NCBI RefSeq assembly: GCF_900107925.1 | Contig: NZ_FNUJ01000004.1 | Location: 620,001 to 684,000, forward strand | Length of the DNA stretch: 64,000 bases | From: Amycolatopsis pretoriensis | Lineage (GTDB): Bacteria; Actinomycetota; Actinomycetes; Mycobacteriales; Pseudonocardiaceae | Direction: 5' to 3' | Part shown: piece by piece, positions 61,057-64,000 of the stretch | Position numbering within the stretch: position 1 is the first letter of the stretch | Layout of the letters: every line of letters begins with the position of its first letter | The notes under the pieces: generated by a model | Databases searched by the model: none | What the model saw: the letters and a program-made list of their open reading frames with translations, nothing else | Told to the model about the DNA's origin: nothing | Made by a program: the position numbers and the translations under genes

Positions 61057-61103
61057 CTGAAGGGCACCTTCCTCGCATCAGATGCAAGGAAGGTGCCCTT
61101 CAG
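61057..61103. terminator. Hairpin terminator between the AfsR-like and ABC permease genes
   Basis: Arms of 17 bases (CTGAAGGGCACCTTCCT and its complement) around a 13-base loop. The arm start is also present as an extra partial copy at 61027-61043. Convergent genes flank it. Confidence 0.8.
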
Positions 61104-61142
61104 CTCCCCCTGGCGCGGGTCACCCCCGTGTCGCGCGCCTTT

Positions 61143-61949
61143 TCAGACCCGCCGGCGGTAAGCCCAAGTCGCCAGCGGGAAGAACACGACGACCGCGCCG
61201 GCCATCCAGGCGAGCGCCCCGGCGAGCGGCCCGGCGACGGCGCCGCCGTTCATCAGGCCGCGCAGCGCGTCCGCCATCAGGCTGACCGGGCTGATGTCCG
61301 CCCACGCCCGCAGCCACCCCGGCATCGTGGACGTCTGGACGAACACGTTGCTGCCGAACGTGAGCGGCATGATGAAGACGAACATCAGCGCCTGCGCCGA
61401 GCCCGGCGACTTCATCAGCATGCCGACGAACACCGAGCCCCAGCAGAAGCACAGCCCGAACGCGAGCGCCAGCAGGATCGCCACGACGAACTCGCCGGGA
61501 CTGGTCGCGATCCGGTAGCCCATGATCGTCGCGACGACCATCAGCACGGTCAGGCAGACGACGTAGCGGACGACGTCGGCGAGCACCGCGCCGATCAGCG
61601 GGGCCGACCGGGCGATCGGCATGCTGCGGAACCGGTCGAACACGCCCTTGGTGATGTCGGTGTTGAGGTTGGTGCCCACGGTGAGGCACGCCTGCAGGAT
61701 GTTCATCACGATGATGCCGGGCACGACCATCTGCAGGTAGGCGTCGGTCGAGCCGGACAGCGCGCCGCCGAACAGGTACACGAACATCACCAGGAAGATG
61801 ATCGGCATCAGGGTGACGTCGGCGAGCTGTTCGGGGTTCTTGCGGATCTTCAGGATGCCGCGCCACGCCAGGGAAAGCGCGTGCTGGAACCCCTTGGCGG
61901 GGCTGATGTGCCGGGGCGGAGCCGGGCGGTCGAGCGCCAGCGTCGTCAT
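61143..61949 (-). CDS. ABC-2 type permease (DrrB-like)
   Basis: 268 residues with six hydrophobic segments. FLVMFVYLFGGAL and the pattern QMVVPGIIVMNILQACLTVGTNLNTDITKGVFDRFRSMPIARSA are typical of DrrB-type drug exporters. It overlaps the ATPase gene by four bases, so the two form one transporter. Confidence 0.93.
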   Translation of the reverse strand: MTTLALDRPAPPRHISPAKGFQHALSLAWRGILKIRKNPEQLADVTLMPIIFLVMFVYLFGGALSGSTDAYLQMVVPGIIVMNILQACLTVGTNLNTDITKGVFDRFRSMPIARSAPLIGAVLADVVRYVVCLTVLMVVATIMGYRIATSPGEFVVAILLALAFGLCFCWGSVFVGMLMKSPGSAQALMFVFIMPLTFGSNVFVQTSTMPGWLRAWADISPVSLMADALRGLMNGGAVAGPLAGALAWMAGAVVVFFPLATWAYRRRV

Positions 61950-62923
61950 GCGAGGCTCCCTTCGAGGGTCTTGTTCTCAGTGGACTGTTCGGCGGTGTGC
62001 CCGGTCAGGGCGAGGAACACCTCGTCGAGGCTGGGCAGCCGCAGCGCCAGCTCGTCGGCGGTGATCCCGGCTTCGTCCAGCTTGCGGACCAAAGTGGACA
62101 GCAGGACGGGGTCGTTGACCGGCGCGGTGAGCAGGCCGGTCGCGTCGTCGCGGCTCGGCCGGACGCCGGTGAGGTCGCCGAGGATCCGGTTGACGGCCTC
62201 CATGTCGGACAGCTGGGTCGGCCGGACCTGCAGCGTCTGGCCGCCGACGCGGCGCTTGAGCTCGTCGGCGCGGCCGTCGGCGACGACGCGGCCGTGGTCG
62301 AACACGGTGATCTTGTCGGCCAGCTGGTCGGCCTCTTCGAGGTACTGCGTGGTCAGCAGCACCGTCGCGCCCTCGGCGACGAGGGTGCGGACGACGTCCC
62401 AGACTTCGTTGCGGGCGTGCGGGTCGAGTCCGGTGGTCGGTTCGTCGAGGTAGAGCACCTCGGGCCGGCCGACGAGGCTGGCGGCGAGGTCGATCCGCCG
62501 CCGCATGCCGCCGGAGTAGGTCCGGACCGGCCGCTTGGCCGCCTTGGTCAGCTCGAACCGCTCGATCAGTTCGATCGCGCGGGCTTTGGACTGGGCGCGG
62601 GAGTGGCCGTACAACCGTCCGATGAGGACGAGGTTCTCGATGCCGTTGAGGTCCTCGTCGACCGACGCGTACTGCCCGGTGAGCCCGATCAGGCTGCGGA
62701 CCCGTACGGGGTCGGTGACGACGTCGAAGCCGCCGACGGTGGCTCTGCCGGCGTCCGGTTTCATCAGGGTGGCCAGGATCCGGACGGCGGTCGTCTTGCC
62801 GGCGCCGTTCGGGCCGAGCACCCCCACGACCTGTCCGAACGGGACCTCGAGGTCCACCCCGTCCAGTGCCTTGGTGTCCCCGAAGTGTTTGACCAGGCCC
62901 TCGGCCTGGATCGCGTGCGACAT
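61946..62923 (-). CDS. ABC transporter ATP-binding protein (DrrA-like)
   Basis: 325 residues. Walker A GPNGAGKT (37-44), signature YSGGMRRRIDLAASL, Walker B VLYLDEPTTGLDP, H-loop region LLTTQYLEEADQLAD, and the DrrA C-terminal domain ending in LRLPSLDEVFLALTGH. Daunorubicin-resistance type export of an antibiotic-like compound. Confidence 0.94.
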   Translation of the reverse strand: MSHAIQAEGLVKHFGDTKALDGVDLEVPFGQVVGVLGPNGAGKTTAVRILATLMKPDAGRATVGGFDVVTDPVRVRSLIGLTGQYASVDEDLNGIENLVLIGRLYGHSRAQSKARAIELIERFELTKAAKRPVRTYSGGMRRRIDLAASLVGRPEVLYLDEPTTGLDPHARNEVWDVVRTLVAEGATVLLTTQYLEEADQLADKITVFDHGRVVADGRADELKRRVGGQTLQVRPTQLSDMEAVNRILGDLTGVRPSRDDATGLLTAPVNDPVLLSTLVRKLDEAGITADELALRLPSLDEVFLALTGHTAEQSTENKTLEGSLA

Positions 62924-63084
62924 GGGCGTCCTCCTTCACTGTCGCGTTCTGGGGACACTTTGACCGGACGCGCTGGCAGCACGCGCACAGCGCGCTGGCA
63001 GGCGCTGGCAGCCGCTGGTGGAGATCTTGTGGAGGAGTTGTCGGTGCTCGGGCCGCGCCGCGGTGGGCTCGGCATACTCGGCAC
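62924..63084. promoter_or_regulatory. Divergent promoter region with GCGCTGGCAG repeats
   Basis: GCGCTGGCAG or near copies occur three times between about 62969 and 63011. They lie between the DrrAB operon and the divergent nuclease-family gene and could bind a regulator. Confidence 0.4.
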
Positions 63085-64000
63085 ATGACCGTTGCGGAAG
63101 AGACGCGCGTCCGGCGGAAGAAACCGCTGGTCACGGCCCTGTTGGTGGTGCCGCTGGTGCCGCTGGCCGGACTGGCCGCGCTGCGCCTGATCGGCTACGA
63201 CGGCGACTGGTACACGCTGGTCGCGTTGTCGCTGACGCCGTTCGTGGCGGTCGCGGGCCTGCTGCTCGGCGGGCTGGCGCTGGCCTTGCGGCGCTGGTGG
63301 GTCGGCGGGATCGCGCTGGTGCTGACGATCGCGCTGGCCGTCCTGGTCGTGCCGCGGCTGTCGGCGAGCGATCAGCGCGAAGTGCACGGGAAGACACTGC
63401 GCGTGCTCGCCTCGAACCTGCTCTACGGCCAGGCGGACCCGAAGGCCGTCGTCGATCTGGTGCGTGAGCAGCGCATCGACGTGCTGAACCTGGTCGAAAT
63501 GACGCCGCGGGTGGTCGACGGGCTGACCGCCGCCGGGCTGTTCCAGCTGCTGCCTTACCGGGTGCTGCACCCCGCGCCGGGCGCGTTCGGTTCGGGGATC
63601 GTGTCGCGCTTCCCGCTGAAGGAGGTCAACCTGACGGGTGATTCGGCGGCCAAGCAGCCGGGCGCGCAGGCCGACCTCGGCGACGGCGTGGTGGCGGAGA
63701 TCGTCGCCGTCCACCCGATCTCCCCGGACGTCGACACGCGGGCGTGGGAGCGCGAGATCAAGGACTTGTCCCGCGCGGCGGGCGAGCACGGCCTGCGCAT
63801 CCTGGCGGGCGACTTCAACGCGACGCTCGATCACGCGGCGTTCCGCACGGTGCTCTCCCGCGGCTACAACGACGCGGCGGAGGAGCGCGGCGCGGGGTTG
63901 ACGCCGACGTGGCCGTCGTCGTCCCCGGTGGTGACGATCGACCACGTGGTGGTCGACAACCGGGCGGCGGTCCAGGACTACCGCGTGTTCGACGTGGCGG
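63085..64000 (+). CDS. Endonuclease/exonuclease/phosphatase-family membrane protein (truncated by window end)
   Basis: At least 305 residues from ATG 63085, open at the right edge. Three N-terminal hydrophobic segments (VTALLVVPLVPLAGLAALRL; LVALSLTPFVAVAGLLLGGLALAL; GGIALVLTIALAVLVV) precede an extracytoplasmic EEP domain. The domain has LRVLASNLLYGQ, the glutamate in LNLVEMTP, and the catalytic G-D243-F-N-A and IDHVVV motifs. Actinobacterial homologues are secreted phosphoesterases of unknown substrate. Confidence 0.85.
   Translation, partial: MTVAEETRVRRKKPLVTALLVVPLVPLAGLAALRLIGYDGDWYTLVALSLTPFVAVAGLLLGGLALALRRWWVGGIALVLTIALAVLVVPRLSASDQREVHGKTLRVLASNLLYGQADPKAVVDLVREQRIDVLNLVEMTPRVVDGLTAAGLFQLLPYRVLHPAPGAFGSGIVSRFPLKEVNLTGDSAAKQPGAQADLGDGVVAEIVAVHPISPDVDTRAWEREIKDLSRAAGEHGLRILAGDFNATLDHAAFRTVLSRGYNDAAEERGAGLTPTWPSSSPVVTIDHVVVDNRAAVQDYRVFDVA

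Noticed and set aside
60936..62453. 505-residue plus-strand open frame
   Set aside because: Antisense to the DrrAB-like genes and running through a hairpin terminator; His/Arg/Asp-rich without domains.

Overview
The window reads as a high-GC actinobacterial chromosome, most likely Amycolatopsis or a close Pseudonocardiaceae relative. The grounds are very GC-rich codon use, a housekeeping gene order typical of the class (tilS-hpt-ftsH-folE-folP-folB-folK, then panC-panD-coaX-lysS-lsr2-clpC), type VII (ESX) substrate genes of PE/PPE/EspG and EspC/WXG type, a mycothiol-type TIGR03086 protein, and leaderless promoters. No database search was possible, so all names rest on motifs, order and recall.

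1-8546 is accessory DNA. An 84-bp sequence made of the 3' half of a tRNA-Thr(CGT) plus its terminator hairpin occurs at 258-341 and again at 8463-8546 with one mismatch. Neither copy has the tRNA 5' half, so the intact tRNA should lie left of the window and at least two elements appear to sit in tandem. The element between the repeats (about 8.2 kb, visibly less GC-rich) carries a large membrane-anchored P-loop NTPase with sixteen 33-residue TPR-like repeats, a decayed tyrosine integrase, an XRE regulator, a coupled pair of unknown small genes, and a protein with a PD-(D/E)XK-like nuclease signature.

8.5-22.7 kb is core or lineage DNA: a membrane protein, a GreA-type factor, a TetR regulator, a secreted M14 carboxypeptidase, a gamma-carbonic-anhydrase-like protein, a divergent second ribosomal protein L11, glyA behind a ZTP riboswitch, an inositol-phosphatase-family protein, a tandem Lrp regulator, an MFS exporter, inorganic pyrophosphatase, an S13 DD-peptidase and a zinc metalloprotease. 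22.7-32.8 kb runs tilS, hpt, a PE/PPE-like pair with two EspG chaperones, ftsH and the folate operon. 33.2-34.2 kb holds a MerR regulator whose own promoter carries the same operator as the L11 paralogue. 34.2-45.4 kb continues with DUF3180, a repeat-rich DUF6779-like protein, PrsW, the pantothenate/CoA genes, a guanidine-III riboswitch with its SMR exporter, lysS and lsr2. 45.5-64 kb has an AraC regulator, an iron-regulated FhuF-like protein, clpC, a HigBA-type toxin-antitoxin pair, an Hsp70-like membrane protein facing an ESX substrate operon, pyrrolidone-carboxylate peptidase, an M1 aminopeptidase, an AfsR/SARP-type regulator, a DrrAB-like ABC exporter and a truncated endonuclease/exonuclease/phosphatase gene.

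The two strongest leads are: (i) a probable inducible thiopeptide-resistance circuit, in which an L11 variant lacking the thiopeptide-contact prolines shares a MerR operator and leaderless promoter layout with a MerR regulator 20 kb away; and (ii) the tRNA-Thr element with its NTPase-TPR protein, nuclease-like protein and coupled small gene pair, which looks like a defence-type cargo.
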